Assembly: GCA_021372895.1 (NCBI GenBank)
Contig: JAJFTP010000002.1
Coordinates: 1 to 59,679 of the forward strand
Reading direction: 5' to 3'
DNA length: 59,679 nt
Origin: Synergistaceae bacterium
GTDB taxonomy: Bacteria; Synergistota; Synergistia; Synergistales; Synergistaceae
A model generated the notes under the pieces. It ran no database searches. It had not been told where the DNA came from and worked only from the letters and a program-made list of their open reading frames with translations. A program made the translations under genes and the position numbers. Below, one piece after another: positions 33,968-42,038 of the stretch. Positions within the stretch are counted from its first letter, which is position 1. Each line of letters begins with the position of its first letter.

Positions 33968-36448
33968 TCAATCTTTTTTGTAAAGTGTGACGGGTACAGC
34001 AAGAGCCAGAAGAAGGAGTATGCCGGCAAAGCCAGCATTGCATCCGCTGCTGTCGCCGCCGTGGCTCACATCAGACTGTGCGGCCATCCGGACATAGGTT
34101 TTACCATTGTTGTCATCTGTCTTGCCATATTCATCCATGTCAAGAGTGAGAGATCCGTCCTCGTTCAGTGCAGCCGCAACGACATTGTTCTCTTTGTTGA
34201 GGAGGAGCCATTTCATGTTTGTGGCATGCCTTCCATCGCCGCCCATTGCACGATAAAGGTTACGGATGCTCCCTGCGGAAACCAGGTATTCTCCGTCAAC
34301 TATCTTGCCCGTAACGCCATCGTTGGGTATATAGAGATCGACGGGTTTAAGGATATTTCCTGCGACCTTCGACGCATCTTTGGCAAATGCAGCTTCATCG
34401 GCAAGTGGAAGCGCATGCGGTGTTTCTGCGCCAACATACTTCGAAAGGTCAGGAAGTTCCTCTACAGGTAGGTTTTTAGCTGACATTAGCCTGTAAACAG
34501 GAAAATCCTTTCCTACTTCAGCAGGCAAAAGACCTGCTTTGCCTTGTCCGGAGCGGAGAACCCACAGGTTTGCATAATTCCAGCAGCTCTCCGGGTCAAG
34601 AGAGAGCGCTCCGTAAGGAGCTATTGGCTGAGACATAAACATAACATATGTGCCTTTTTTAAACGGTGCGCCCTTTTTCTCATATAAATCTCCGGATACG
34701 TTGAAAGCAAACGGCTGAACTCCATCGTCACAAAGCAATGATGTCGATCTGATGTCGGGAGATGCTTCTACCTTCTTGACATCAAATGCAGTTACATCAA
34801 GTGTCACATCGGCTGTGAGGCGGTGGATTTTAACGCCTGTGCATACAAGGCGGTCAATAGTTTCCTGTTCAGCTTCGAATATATAGGCGTATGGGCGTGT
34901 AATAACGCTTGCCGGTACATATCCGAATCGTGGCTGCCCCGCTTTGTCTCCGGTCTTATACCGATCCCACATCATGCGTCCGACCTTTACATCGTTGGAA
35001 ATTTCAACGATGTCAGGCGAACCGTCACTATCAGCATCACCGGAAAGAACAATATAATATTCTGTGTACGATTCCGTGCATTTCCCGGGATCGTCATATC
35101 CTGGAGCGTTCATATAGCTGAGGGTCAGCTTGTCTTCCGAACTTACTGTTTTGCCGAGATCTGCTGTCTCCTTGCGGCCTGCTTCTACCGTATCGCGAAC
35201 GGTCTCGGCATTTTCATATACGGTGTTCAGCAGAGATTCCACAAATGCGTTGTGTCCAAGCGTGCGATTGTTCATCATTACCCTTGGTTTGGGCGACGGG
35301 GTTTCTGTTAAAAATGACGCCGCGCCTTTAAGACCGTATGACGGGTCAACCATCCTGGGATCACCGTCTGCTTCCAGTCTCCAGGACTTCAGCACCCTAT
35401 ACCCTGGCACCATGGTTTTCATGTCGCTGCTCAGGACCATTGAGTCTACATTTTTAGTCCCGCCGAAGGCCTGATAGACGGTCCATCTTATTTTCTTTTC
35501 ATCAAGGTCCTTTCTCCAGTTGACCTCAAGCAGATCATGCCCTATATCCACAGCGATCTTTCTGTTGAGTGCAGGGTGGGGAGCATTAAGTATCGAAACA
35601 TCAAATACATAATCAACGGTGTTTCCCGTTGCAACTGGGGTCCCGTTTACATATGCATATTCCGAGCCTGTGGAAAGCCCCATTTCATGCTGGTCAAGCA
35701 CGACATGCGGCGCGTATGCGTTCATCGTCTTGTGGACTGCCCTCTGGAGAATGGATTCAAACCAGATATTGTCTCTGTTGGGATCCTGTCCTGAGTTGCC
35801 GCCGGTTGGCACTGCAGCATTGTTTCCACGGGTCCATCTCCATGCGCCCTCAGGGTTTGCACGCGGCAACATAATTACAACGACCTCATCAAGGATATGC
35901 CGGAGGTCTCCCTGAGTAAGCCTATATGCGGTTAGCTGCATAGACTCACTTCCGGAGGACTCGTCTCCGTGAATTTCTCCCTGAAGCCAAACGACCGGGC
36001 GATTAAGAGCTTTCACGTCTTCAGGTTCAAACACTCCTTCTTTTGAGAAAACTGCAAAGGCAAGTTTGATCGGTTTTGCAGGGGATTCCAGGGTCCCGTC
36101 GTTCTGTACGGCATTGTACTCGAAGACATACTTCCATTTCATAGTTCCTCTTGATTTGCTCTGAACGCTGTTTAAGTAGGCCTCAAGTTCTGCGTCTGTC
36201 GCTATGGTCCCGGTCTCTCCAGGAACATCGGTCCCATGTCCTGGCTGGTTGATGGGAAGAAAACTGTAATCCAAGCCTCTTGCATTAAAAGATGCGGTTT
36301 TCCATGCAAGAAGCTTTTGCGAAGGGGTCGCATTTTTTGCTCCGTAAGGAATTGTCGGCCATGCCGCTATCCCTGCGGTGACGGCAAAAATAGTAATAAC
36401 AAAAACAATTGCTGCATAAATGGCAATTCGTCTTTTTCGTAAATTCAC
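33968..36448 (-). CDS. Exported M14-family zinc carboxypeptidase with Synergist-CTERM tail
   Basis: An 826-residue protein. I chose GTG 36448 (AGGGG 8 nt upstream) over GTG 36457. A signal peptide (basic NLRKRR, long hydrophobic core) leads to an M14 domain with HxxE zinc motif GEIHGDES, PRANPEG, the PNRD loop and the third ligand His in LDQHEMG. The second half (about 400-790) is beta-rich and unrecognised. The final 30 residues contain SSGCNAGF, a hydrophobic stretch and KKD, the Synergist-CTERM sorting tail, so the enzyme is probably processed at that cysteine and held at the envelope. It has its own promoter. Confidence 0.88.
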   Translation of the reverse strand: MNLRKRRIAIYAAIVFVITIFAVTAGIAAWPTIPYGAKNATPSQKLLAWKTASFNARGLDYSFLPINQPGHGTDVPGETGTIATDAELEAYLNSVQSKSRGTMKWKYVFEYNAVQNDGTLESPAKPIKLAFAVFSKEGVFEPEDVKALNRPVVWLQGEIHGDESSGSESMQLTAYRLTQGDLRHILDEVVVIMLPRANPEGAWRWTRGNNAAVPTGGNSGQDPNRDNIWFESILQRAVHKTMNAYAPHVVLDQHEMGLSTGSEYAYVNGTPVATGNTVDYVFDVSILNAPHPALNRKIAVDIGHDLLEVNWRKDLDEKKIRWTVYQAFGGTKNVDSMVLSSDMKTMVPGYRVLKSWRLEADGDPRMVDPSYGLKGAASFLTETPSPKPRVMMNNRTLGHNAFVESLLNTVYENAETVRDTVEAGRKETADLGKTVSSEDKLTLSYMNAPGYDDPGKCTESYTEYYIVLSGDADSDGSPDIVEISNDVKVGRMMWDRYKTGDKAGQPRFGYVPASVITRPYAYIFEAEQETIDRLVCTGVKIHRLTADVTLDVTAFDVKKVEASPDIRSTSLLCDDGVQPFAFNVSGDLYEKKGAPFKKGTYVMFMSQPIAPYGALSLDPESCWNYANLWVLRSGQGKAGLLPAEVGKDFPVYRLMSAKNLPVEELPDLSKYVGAETPHALPLADEAAFAKDASKVAGNILKPVDLYIPNDGVTGKIVDGEYLVSAGSIRNLYRAMGGDGRHATNMKWLLLNKENNVVAAALNEDGSLTLDMDEYGKTDDNNGKTYVRMAAQSDVSHGGDSSGCNAGFAGILLLLALAVPVTLYKKD

Positions 36449-36554
36449 TTGTTTCACCCCTGACTAAAATAATATTATTAAAATGCTAAATTATTAATTA
36501 AATACCCACCCTCCTTTTATTGTAATAATTCAGAAAAATCTTTAATATTAAAAT

Positions 36555-36583
36555 TGTATACCATTTAATATCGTTTATGTCAA
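36555..36583 (-). promoter_or_regulatory. Promoter of the M14 peptidase gene
   Basis: Consensus TTGACA (36578-36583) and TATACA (36555-36560) with a 17-bp spacer on the minus strand. It leaves a leader of about 100 nt before GTG 36448. Confidence 0.75.
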
Positions 36584-36844
36584 TATATGGCCGCAATAAT
36601 TTATAGCTTTATTTTAAGAATCGAGTAGGATGTTGCCCATTACTTGGCAGCAGTCAGCATATCTTACTAATTCATGGCCTCATGGGATCCGTTTAAGGGG
36701 CTTTCCTTTTGTTTTTACCGCGTGATCCTATATGTATTTTTCATGGGGCATAATAAAATAATAAAGGTGTTGGAGCTCATTCCAAAAGTATGAGCCGGGG
36801 CAAAATTTGATATAGAATATAAGTCAAGAGGAGATGTTTGAACG
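36584..36844. other. AT-rich intergenic region before the alcohol dehydrogenase
   Basis: The rest of a 396-bp gene-free gap. It is clearly more AT-rich than its surroundings and has no ORF with an SD. Near its end, GGAGCTC and a TATAGAATATAAG stretch (about 36813-36825) could hold the dehydrogenase promoter, but no convincing -35 is paired with it. AGAGGAG at 36828-36834 is the SD for ATG 36845. Confidence 0.5.
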
Positions 36845-38014
36845 ATGAGTTTCACTATGTATATACCGACAAAAATTTTATTTGGCGCAGGAATGCTGAA
36901 TGAACTTCACAAACAGGAATTGCCGGGTAAAAAGGCTATGATCGTGATCTCGAGCGGCAAGTCAACCAGAGACAACGGCTATTTGGCGCGTACGGAAGAA
37001 CAGCTTCGCATGGCCGGTGTGGAAGCTGTTGTGTTCGATAAAGTACAGCCGAATCCGGTGAAGGATAACGTGATGGAAGGCGCCGCTTTTGCCAGAGAAA
37101 ATGGCTGCGATCTCATAGTGGCTCTTGGCGGCGGCAGCTCCATCGACTCGGCCAAAGCAATTGCCATTATGGCGGTAAACGACGGTGATTTATGGGATTA
37201 TGTCGCCAGCGGCACCGGCAGGAAAAAACCGATCGGCAATGAGCCATTGCCGATCGTCGCCATCAGCACGACGGCGGGAACTGGCTCCGAGGCGGATGCA
37301 GGCTGTGTAATTACCAATCCGGCAACAAACGAGAAGGTCGCCATCAAGACGCCTGCGCTTTTCCCGAAACTCTGCATCGAAGACATAGATCTGATGAAGA
37401 GCGTGCCGCCGCTGTTTACCGCCTATCAGGGCTTTGATGCGCTGAGCCATAGCCTGGAGGGCTATGTGTCCAAATTTGCCAATCTCATGAGCGATATGTA
37501 TGCCATAACCGCGATCGAAAATGTCGGACGCTATCTGGCCCGCGCAGTCAAGGACGGCAGCGATATGGAAGCCAGAGAACATGTGGCTTTCGGGAATATC
37601 CTGTCCGGTACGGTCATGTGCGTCGGCACGACTACCAGCCAGCATTCCCTGGAACACGCTTTATCGGCTTATCATGAAAATCTGCCGCATGGCGCAGGCC
37701 TCATCATGCTCAGCCGTGCCTATTTTACAAACATCATCGAACACCATGTATGCGATGACCGCTTCATTCGCATGGCTAAAGCCATGGGCATGGAGGATGC
37801 CAATGATCCGATGGATTTCATCACGATACTCGAAAAGCTCTTGCAGGACTGCGGTGTGGCAGATCTGAAGATGAGCGGCTACGGCATCACGCCTGATGAA
37901 TTTCCGAAGATGTCCGATAATGCTATGGGGCCGATGGGAGTGCTTTTCGCCTGCGACCGTATAAAGTTGACCAAAGAAGACTGCATCGCGATCTATGAGA
38001 AATCTTATAAATAA
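36845..38014 (+). CDS. Iron-containing (group III) alcohol dehydrogenase
   Basis: A 389-residue Fe-ADH of the DhaT/FucO/YqhD-like superfamily, reducing aldehydes or oxidising alcohols with NAD(P). The nucleotide loop is GGGSSIDSAK (residues 95-104). Metal ligands by motif are Asp198 and His202 (GFDALSHSLEG), His267 and His282 (NLPHGAG). Length is normal. It starts 11 nt after AGAGGAG. The flavodoxin-like gene follows by 17 nt on the same strand, so they probably share a message. Substrate cannot be told from sequence. Confidence 0.92.
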   Translation: MSFTMYIPTKILFGAGMLNELHKQELPGKKAMIVISSGKSTRDNGYLARTEEQLRMAGVEAVVFDKVQPNPVKDNVMEGAAFARENGCDLIVALGGGSSIDSAKAIAIMAVNDGDLWDYVASGTGRKKPIGNEPLPIVAISTTAGTGSEADAGCVITNPATNEKVAIKTPALFPKLCIEDIDLMKSVPPLFTAYQGFDALSHSLEGYVSKFANLMSDMYAITAIENVGRYLARAVKDGSDMEAREHVAFGNILSGTVMCVGTTTSQHSLEHALSAYHENLPHGAGLIMLSRAYFTNIIEHHVCDDRFIRMAKAMGMEDANDPMDFITILEKLLQDCGVADLKMSGYGITPDEFPKMSDNAMGPMGVLFACDRIKLTKEDCIAIYEKSYK

Positions 38015-38031
38015 CGGATAGGAGGGGAAAA

Positions 38032-38661
38032 ATGAGGAAGCTATTTATCCTGGCGCTGTCCGGCCTCATGATTTTTTCACTGACTGCTTGCGGCATCAGC
38101 AATGCCGCTGATCCTGCCTCTTCGCAAAAACAGGCGGAAACTGCTGCAGACAAGGATAACACGGCAAATGACAAGGAGGTTAAAACAATGGACACAAAGG
38201 GCAAAAAAATACTCGTAGCATACTTTTCCCATAGCGGAAACACAAAAAGAGCCGCTGAACAAATCCACAGGCTTGTCGGTGGCGACATCGTTGAGATTAA
38301 GACGGTAACGCCTTATCCGGCAGGCTATAATGAATGCATCGAGGTTGCCAAAACGGAAAAAGAAACAAATGCCAGACCGGAGCTTTCTACTAAAGTAGAA
38401 AATATGAACAGTTACGATGTCGTTTTTGTAGGGTATCCGATCTGGTGGTATACGGCGCCAATGCCGATTTATACGTTCTTAGGATCCTATGATCTTTCCG
38501 GCAAAACGGTAATTCCATTCTGTACAAGCGGCGGCAGCAAAATCACAGAAAGCATGGGCGCCATTAAGAATCTCTGTCCCAACTCCAACATCCTGGAAGG
38601 ACTTACAGCTAATGATGCCAATAAGATCGAGCCATGGCTGACCAGGATCGGTATGCGTTGA
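38032..38661 (+). CDS. Lipoprotein with flavodoxin domain (flavodoxin_4 type)
   Basis: A 209-residue protein. The first 20 residues are a lipoprotein signal with lipobox LTAC (Cys20). Residues 21-52 are a polar Ala/Asp/Lys-rich linker. Residues 55-209 are a flavodoxin fold with FMN phosphate loop FSHSGNTKRAA, the YPIWWYTAPMP loop and a final TSGGSK loop. The long form would be anchored outside the inner membrane. An internal ATG at 38188 preceded by a perfect AAGGAGG could also make a 157-residue cytosolic flavodoxin. It is paired with the alcohol dehydrogenase. Confidence 0.88.
   Translation: MRKLFILALSGLMIFSLTACGISNAADPASSQKQAETAADKDNTANDKEVKTMDTKGKKILVAYFSHSGNTKRAAEQIHRLVGGDIVEIKTVTPYPAGYNECIEVAKTEKETNARPELSTKVENMNSYDVVFVGYPIWWYTAPMPIYTFLGSYDLSGKTVIPFCTSGGSKITESMGAIKNLCPNSNILEGLTANDANKIEPWLTRIGMR
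38173..38190 (+). promoter_or_regulatory. Internal Shine-Dalgarno and start inside the flavodoxin lipoprotein gene
   Basis: AAGGAGG (38173-38179) lies 8 nt before an in-frame ATG (38188), exactly at the linker/flavodoxin junction. It encodes the Lys-Glu-Val of the linker. It is a better SD than those of many genuine starts in this window. Confidence 0.6.
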
Positions 38662-38706
38662 GTATAGGGCACGGATGATTTTACGCTTATTTTTATTTTA
38701 AGACCC

Positions 38707-38738
38707 AAAAAATCCCCGAGGTTTTGACCCTCGGGGAT
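38707..38738 (-). terminator. Terminator of the tRNA-Ser/tRNA-Arg unit
   Basis: A 10-bp stem ATCCCCGAGG / CCTCGGGGAT with a T-run on the minus-strand side (38707-38711), 13 nt after tRNA-Arg. It may also stop transcription from the plus-strand flavodoxin gene. Confidence 0.85.
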
Positions 38739-38751
38739 CCAGTGATTACAA

Positions 38752-38828
38752 TGGTGCGCCGGACAAGATTTGAACTCGTAACCTTCGGATCCGTAGTCCG
38801 ATGCTCTATCCAGTTGAGCTACCGGCGC
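38752..38828 (-). tRNA. tRNA-Arg (anticodon ACG)
   Basis: A 77-nt cloverleaf on the minus strand: acceptor GCGCCGG/CCGGCGC, discriminator A, encoded CCA, and anticodon loop CTACGGA giving ACG (wobble A expected to become inosine, reading CGU/C/A). The spacer to tRNA-Ser is 13 nt. Confidence 0.97.
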
Positions 38829-38841
38829 ATTACCGTTTTTG

Positions 38842-38937
38842 TGGCGGTGAGGCAGGGATTTGAACCCTGGAGGGCGGTTTATGCCACCCTACCCGCTTAG
38901 CAGGCGAGCGCCTTCAGCCTAGCTCGGCCACCTCACC
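38842..38937 (-). tRNA. tRNA-Ser (anticodon GCT)
   Basis: A 96-nt class II tRNA on the minus strand: acceptor GGTGAGG/CCTCACC, discriminator G, encoded CCA, long variable arm, and anticodon loop CTGCTAA giving GCT (Ser AGY). It is transcribed first, followed by tRNA-Arg. Confidence 0.97.
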
Positions 38938-38947
38938 AACAGGGGCT

Positions 38948-38976
38948 ATTTTATTTCGCATCAGCTTCTTTGTCAA
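38948..38976 (-). promoter_or_regulatory. Promoter of the tRNA-Ser/tRNA-Arg unit
   Basis: TTGACA (38971-38976) and TAAAAT (38948-38953) are 17 bp apart, with the -10 about 10 nt before tRNA-Ser. Confidence 0.8.
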
Positions 38977-39055
38977 TACCTCAATTGATATATCGCGGAC
39001 ATCATAAGGATATTGCCTTTAGATCCACAGCCCGTTTACGCGTGCCGCTTACAGG

Positions 39056-40093
39056 TTACTGCTTATCCTCTGATTTTACCCCTGTCTGCGGCGCCGACGG
39101 GAATATCTTAGGATCGAGTATCTTTATTTCCGCCCTGTCGAGGAGCGTCTTATAAAACTCGTCCTGTTTCTCCTTGATTTTCTGGTTCTTCAGCAGGGCA
39201 ATGACATCCGCGCTTACTTCATTGAAGCTCAATATCCTTTCCGGTGATTTGGCGCGCTTGATCGCTATGTAGTTGTCTTCGCTCGTAACGCTGATCACCG
39301 GTGATACTTTGTCCATCGGGTAGTCCTTAAGTTTCGCCATGGGACCGGACATGATCTTATCCGTCATGAGGACAGGCTTGTTATAGGGCGTAAAAGTCTT
39401 GATATCCGCTTTCGCTTTGTGCTCCTCCATTACCTTATCCCAGTTGGCCCCGCCCTCCAGCGCCTTCTGGGCAAGTTTCGCAGCGGCGCTGTTTTTAAAC
39501 AGCGCGAGGTTGACCATGGTCCCGGCGGGCTGCTTGTAGAGGAAACCCTTCGCGGTGTTATAGAAACCGCGTGCTTCGGCGTCGCTGACCTTGACATCGG
39601 TCTGGATCAAATCCATGAGCTTCTGCTGCGATATCTGCTTGCGCAGGTCGTCCTTTACCGCTTTTTCAGTTGTCCCGCTGCGCTGCATGTTTGCCATGAA
39701 CTCCTCCCTCGTGGGATAGCTGTCCATGATCTTCTTGTACTCTTCGTTGATTTCATCATCTGTTACATCTATATTTCTGGATTTGATTTCTTTTTCTATC
39801 TCTGCCTGAACGGCTATGCCGTCAATAACGGCTTTTCTGAGCTGCGGAAGGTCCCCGGAGGTTATCTCTTTGCTCTGCGAGTACTGTTCTGCTATGCGGC
39901 CGACTCCGTTCTCGAGTTCGGAGCGCATAACATTTCTGCCGCCGACTTCTGCGACCGGATAGTCCCTGTTGCCGCCGCCTCCGCCTTTGCCTGAGCGGAT
40001 ATAGAGGCCATATCCTCCAAAGCAGGAAATTACGAACAGAAATATAACTATTGCCATTATCAGCTTAATATGGCTTCTCATTTGTCTTAACAA
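39056..40093 (-). CDS. Membrane-anchored SurA-like chaperone/foldase protein
   Basis: A 345-residue protein with one N-terminal membrane segment (about residues 8-32), a Gly-rich linker (SGKGGGGGNRD) and a SurA N-terminal-like helical chaperone region with VAEVGGRNVMRSELENGV and the EI-x-EEYKKIMDSYPTREEF helices. A C-terminal part resembles a degenerate PpiC/parvulin region. It should sit in the periplasm and assist folding of exported proteins. TTG 40093 has GGAGG 10 nt upstream; an ATG at 40081 is farther from the SD. A strong promoter lies at 40152-40180. Confidence 0.75.
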   Translation of the reverse strand: MLRQMRSHIKLIMAIVIFLFVISCFGGYGLYIRSGKGGGGGNRDYPVAEVGGRNVMRSELENGVGRIAEQYSQSKEITSGDLPQLRKAVIDGIAVQAEIEKEIKSRNIDVTDDEINEEYKKIMDSYPTREEFMANMQRSGTTEKAVKDDLRKQISQQKLMDLIQTDVKVSDAEARGFYNTAKGFLYKQPAGTMVNLALFKNSAAAKLAQKALEGGANWDKVMEEHKAKADIKTFTPYNKPVLMTDKIMSGPMAKLKDYPMDKVSPVISVTSEDNYIAIKRAKSPERILSFNEVSADVIALLKNQKIKEKQDEFYKTLLDRAEIKILDPKIFPSAPQTGVKSEDKQ

Positions 40094-40114
40094 GGGAAAT
40101 CGTCCTCCTTCGGA

Positions 40115-40136
40115 ATAGAAGCGAAACCGCTTCTAT
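40115..40136. repeat. Hairpin in the leader of the SurA-like gene
   Basis: A perfect 9-bp inverted repeat (ATAGAAGCG / CGCTTCTAT, 4-nt loop) between promoter and start codon. It has no T-run after it on the minus strand, so it is more likely an mRNA-leader element than a terminator of ribF. Confidence 0.55.
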
Positions 40137-40151
40137 AAAAACAACCATAGT

Positions 40152-40180
40152 ATGATACGACGCCGGCGGTTACATGTCAA
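40152..40180 (-). promoter_or_regulatory. Promoter of the SurA-like gene
   Basis: TTGACA (40175-40180) and TATCAT (40152-40157) with a 17-bp spacer. The -35 overlaps the last codons of ribF. Confidence 0.75.
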
Positions 40181-41109
40181 AGCAGAAGAGACTCAAATTT
40201 TTTAAGTTCTTCCGAAAACCGCTCCTTATATGATGAAGCCATGGAAAGAGAGAGCCGCATATCCTTTTTGAGCTGCGCGGAGAGGGCCTCAGGTCCGGAA
40301 AATTTCATCTCTTCCCTGTTGCGTGCAATTACGAAGACAGAAAGGTTCCTGTCGTACAGGCTGCCGCTGTAGCAGATTATGTGGACCTCGCATCTCAGCC
40401 CCCTTATCCCGTCAAATGTTGGGTTATAACCGATGTTGAGCGCGGCTCCATGCCACTTTCCGCCCAGATATGCCAGAGCCGCATAGCTTCCTCTTGCCGG
40501 ATAGACCTTTCCGTTCTTTACTGATATGTTCGCCGTAGGATACCCAAGAGTTTTGCCGCGGCCGTCGCCCTTTATCACCCTGCCCTGGATCATAAACGGA
40601 TACCCTAGCATCTCACGGGCCAGCTGCATCTGTCCGCGCATGACCGCATCCCTGATTGCCGTGCTGCTTACAACAATGCCGTTCATCATATAGGATGGTA
40701 TTACATCCAGTGACCAGTCTCGTTCCGCGCATATCCGGCCAAGCAATTCAGGCGTTCCTGTCCTTGCCCTGCCGAAACGGAAATTCTCGCCTATCACAAG
40801 CCCTGTTATGTCATTCTTATCAGAGATGCAGTCGATGAAGCTTTCCGGCGTCATATCCGCGATCGCACGCGTAAAGGAGATTTTTGAGACAACGGGTATA
40901 TCGAAGTATTTTATGAGCACATCACGCTCCTCAGGTGTAAAGAGAAGCTTGAAGCCGTCTTTGTTAAAGAGCATCTGAGGGTGTCCTTCAAAGGTTATCA
41001 CACCCCACTCTGTCCCGCTCCGGTGCGCCCTTTCGCGCGCCGCGCTGAGCAGGAGCCTATGACCTGCATGAAAACCGTCAAATGCCCCAAGGGCGAATAT
41101 CATGTTCAC
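40177..41109 (-). CDS. ribF: Bifunctional riboflavin kinase / FAD synthetase
   Basis: A 310-residue RibF that makes FMN and then FAD. The N-terminal nucleotidyltransferase has GAFDGFHAGH (HxGH-type) and the C-terminal riboflavin kinase has GDGRGKTLGYPTANI. The GTG start overlaps the truB stop by 4 nt (GTGA). The truB-ribF pairing is widely conserved. No FMN riboswitch precedes it. Confidence 0.95.
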   Translation of the reverse strand: MNMIFALGAFDGFHAGHRLLLSAARERAHRSGTEWGVITFEGHPQMLFNKDGFKLLFTPEERDVLIKYFDIPVVSKISFTRAIADMTPESFIDCISDKNDITGLVIGENFRFGRARTGTPELLGRICAERDWSLDVIPSYMMNGIVVSSTAIRDAVMRGQMQLAREMLGYPFMIQGRVIKGDGRGKTLGYPTANISVKNGKVYPARGSYAALAYLGGKWHGAALNIGYNPTFDGIRGLRCEVHIICYSGSLYDRNLSVFVIARNREEMKFSGPEALSAQLKKDMRLSLSMASSYKERFSEELKKFESLLL

Positions 41110-42038
41110 TTACCCCCGTCGCTTATTATGTTGACTGCCGGCATCAGGCATATGGTGCCGCCCGCCGCGGCAGCGGAACAAACAGAGAATATACCTTCGG
41201 ACGTTACGATTATACTGTTCGATGCAGATATGAAGCCTCCGTAACAAACGCGGTCCAGGCTGCTGAGAGAGACCCCCTGGCCGTTTGAAAGACGCCTTCC
41301 GCCGGCGGCATCCGCCTTGTACATGGGAACTGTCCCGCATAGAGAACTGAGGGGCAGGATCTCACCCGCAAGTTCTTCCGAGCTAATGCCTGAAAGTTCT
41401 TCTGCATTCCTGCAGGCTGTGATGTCAAACGGTCCGACGCTCAGCCTTTCAAGCTGCAGCACATGTGCGCCGCAGCCAAGCGCCCTGCCGAGATCCCGCG
41501 CAAAACTGCGGATATATGTCCCCTTGCGGCAACGTATCATAAACGGAACTTCCCCATTCGGCGATATAGGGCCTGTCCTCCGCACCATAGCGAAATAAAC
41601 CGGTTTCTCCGCAAGTTCAATATCCTGCCCGCTTCTCGTGAGGTTATGGGCCCTCTCTCCGTCCACGTGTACGGCGGATATTTTCGGCGGAGCCTGCATC
41701 CTCCAGCCCATAAAACCGCACAGCGCAGTGTCTATCGAAGATTCCGTCACATGGCGCCATTCGTTCGCGCATAATATTTCGCCAGAAGCGTCATCGGTAG
41801 AGGTCTCGCTTCCAAGGCTGACAACCGTCCCGTAGCACTTGGGCATCTCCATTACGAAATTACTTAGGCGCGTGCACTGGCCGACAAGGAGCACAAGAAG
41901 TCCGGAGGCAGTTGAGTCAAGGGTGCCTCCGTGTCCTACTTTTATTTTTCTGCCGAGTATGCTCCGGACCATTTCGACACAGCGCGTACTGCGCATGCCG
42001 ACCGGTTTATTCAGAGGCAGGAATCCTGTCAGCAGCAT
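41106..42038 (-). CDS. truB: tRNA pseudouridine(55) synthase
   Basis: A 310-residue TruB modifying U55 in the T-loop. GFLPLNKPVGMRST opens the protein; the catalytic Asp41 is in GGTLDSTASGLL; RCRKGTYIRSFARDLG is the RNA-binding region. A small PUA-like C-terminal domain follows. Its start overlaps nrnA by 32 nt; the ATG has GGAGAGG very close upstream, so initiation may depend on coupling. Confidence 0.94.
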   Translation of the reverse strand: MLLTGFLPLNKPVGMRSTRCVEMVRSILGRKIKVGHGGTLDSTASGLLVLLVGQCTRLSNFVMEMPKCYGTVVSLGSETSTDDASGEILCANEWRHVTESSIDTALCGFMGWRMQAPPKISAVHVDGERAHNLTRSGQDIELAEKPVYFAMVRRTGPISPNGEVPFMIRCRKGTYIRSFARDLGRALGCGAHVLQLERLSVGPFDITACRNAEELSGISSEELAGEILPLSSLCGTVPMYKADAAGGRRLSNGQGVSLSSLDRVCYGGFISASNSIIVTSEGIFSVCSAAAAGGTICLMPAVNIISDGGK

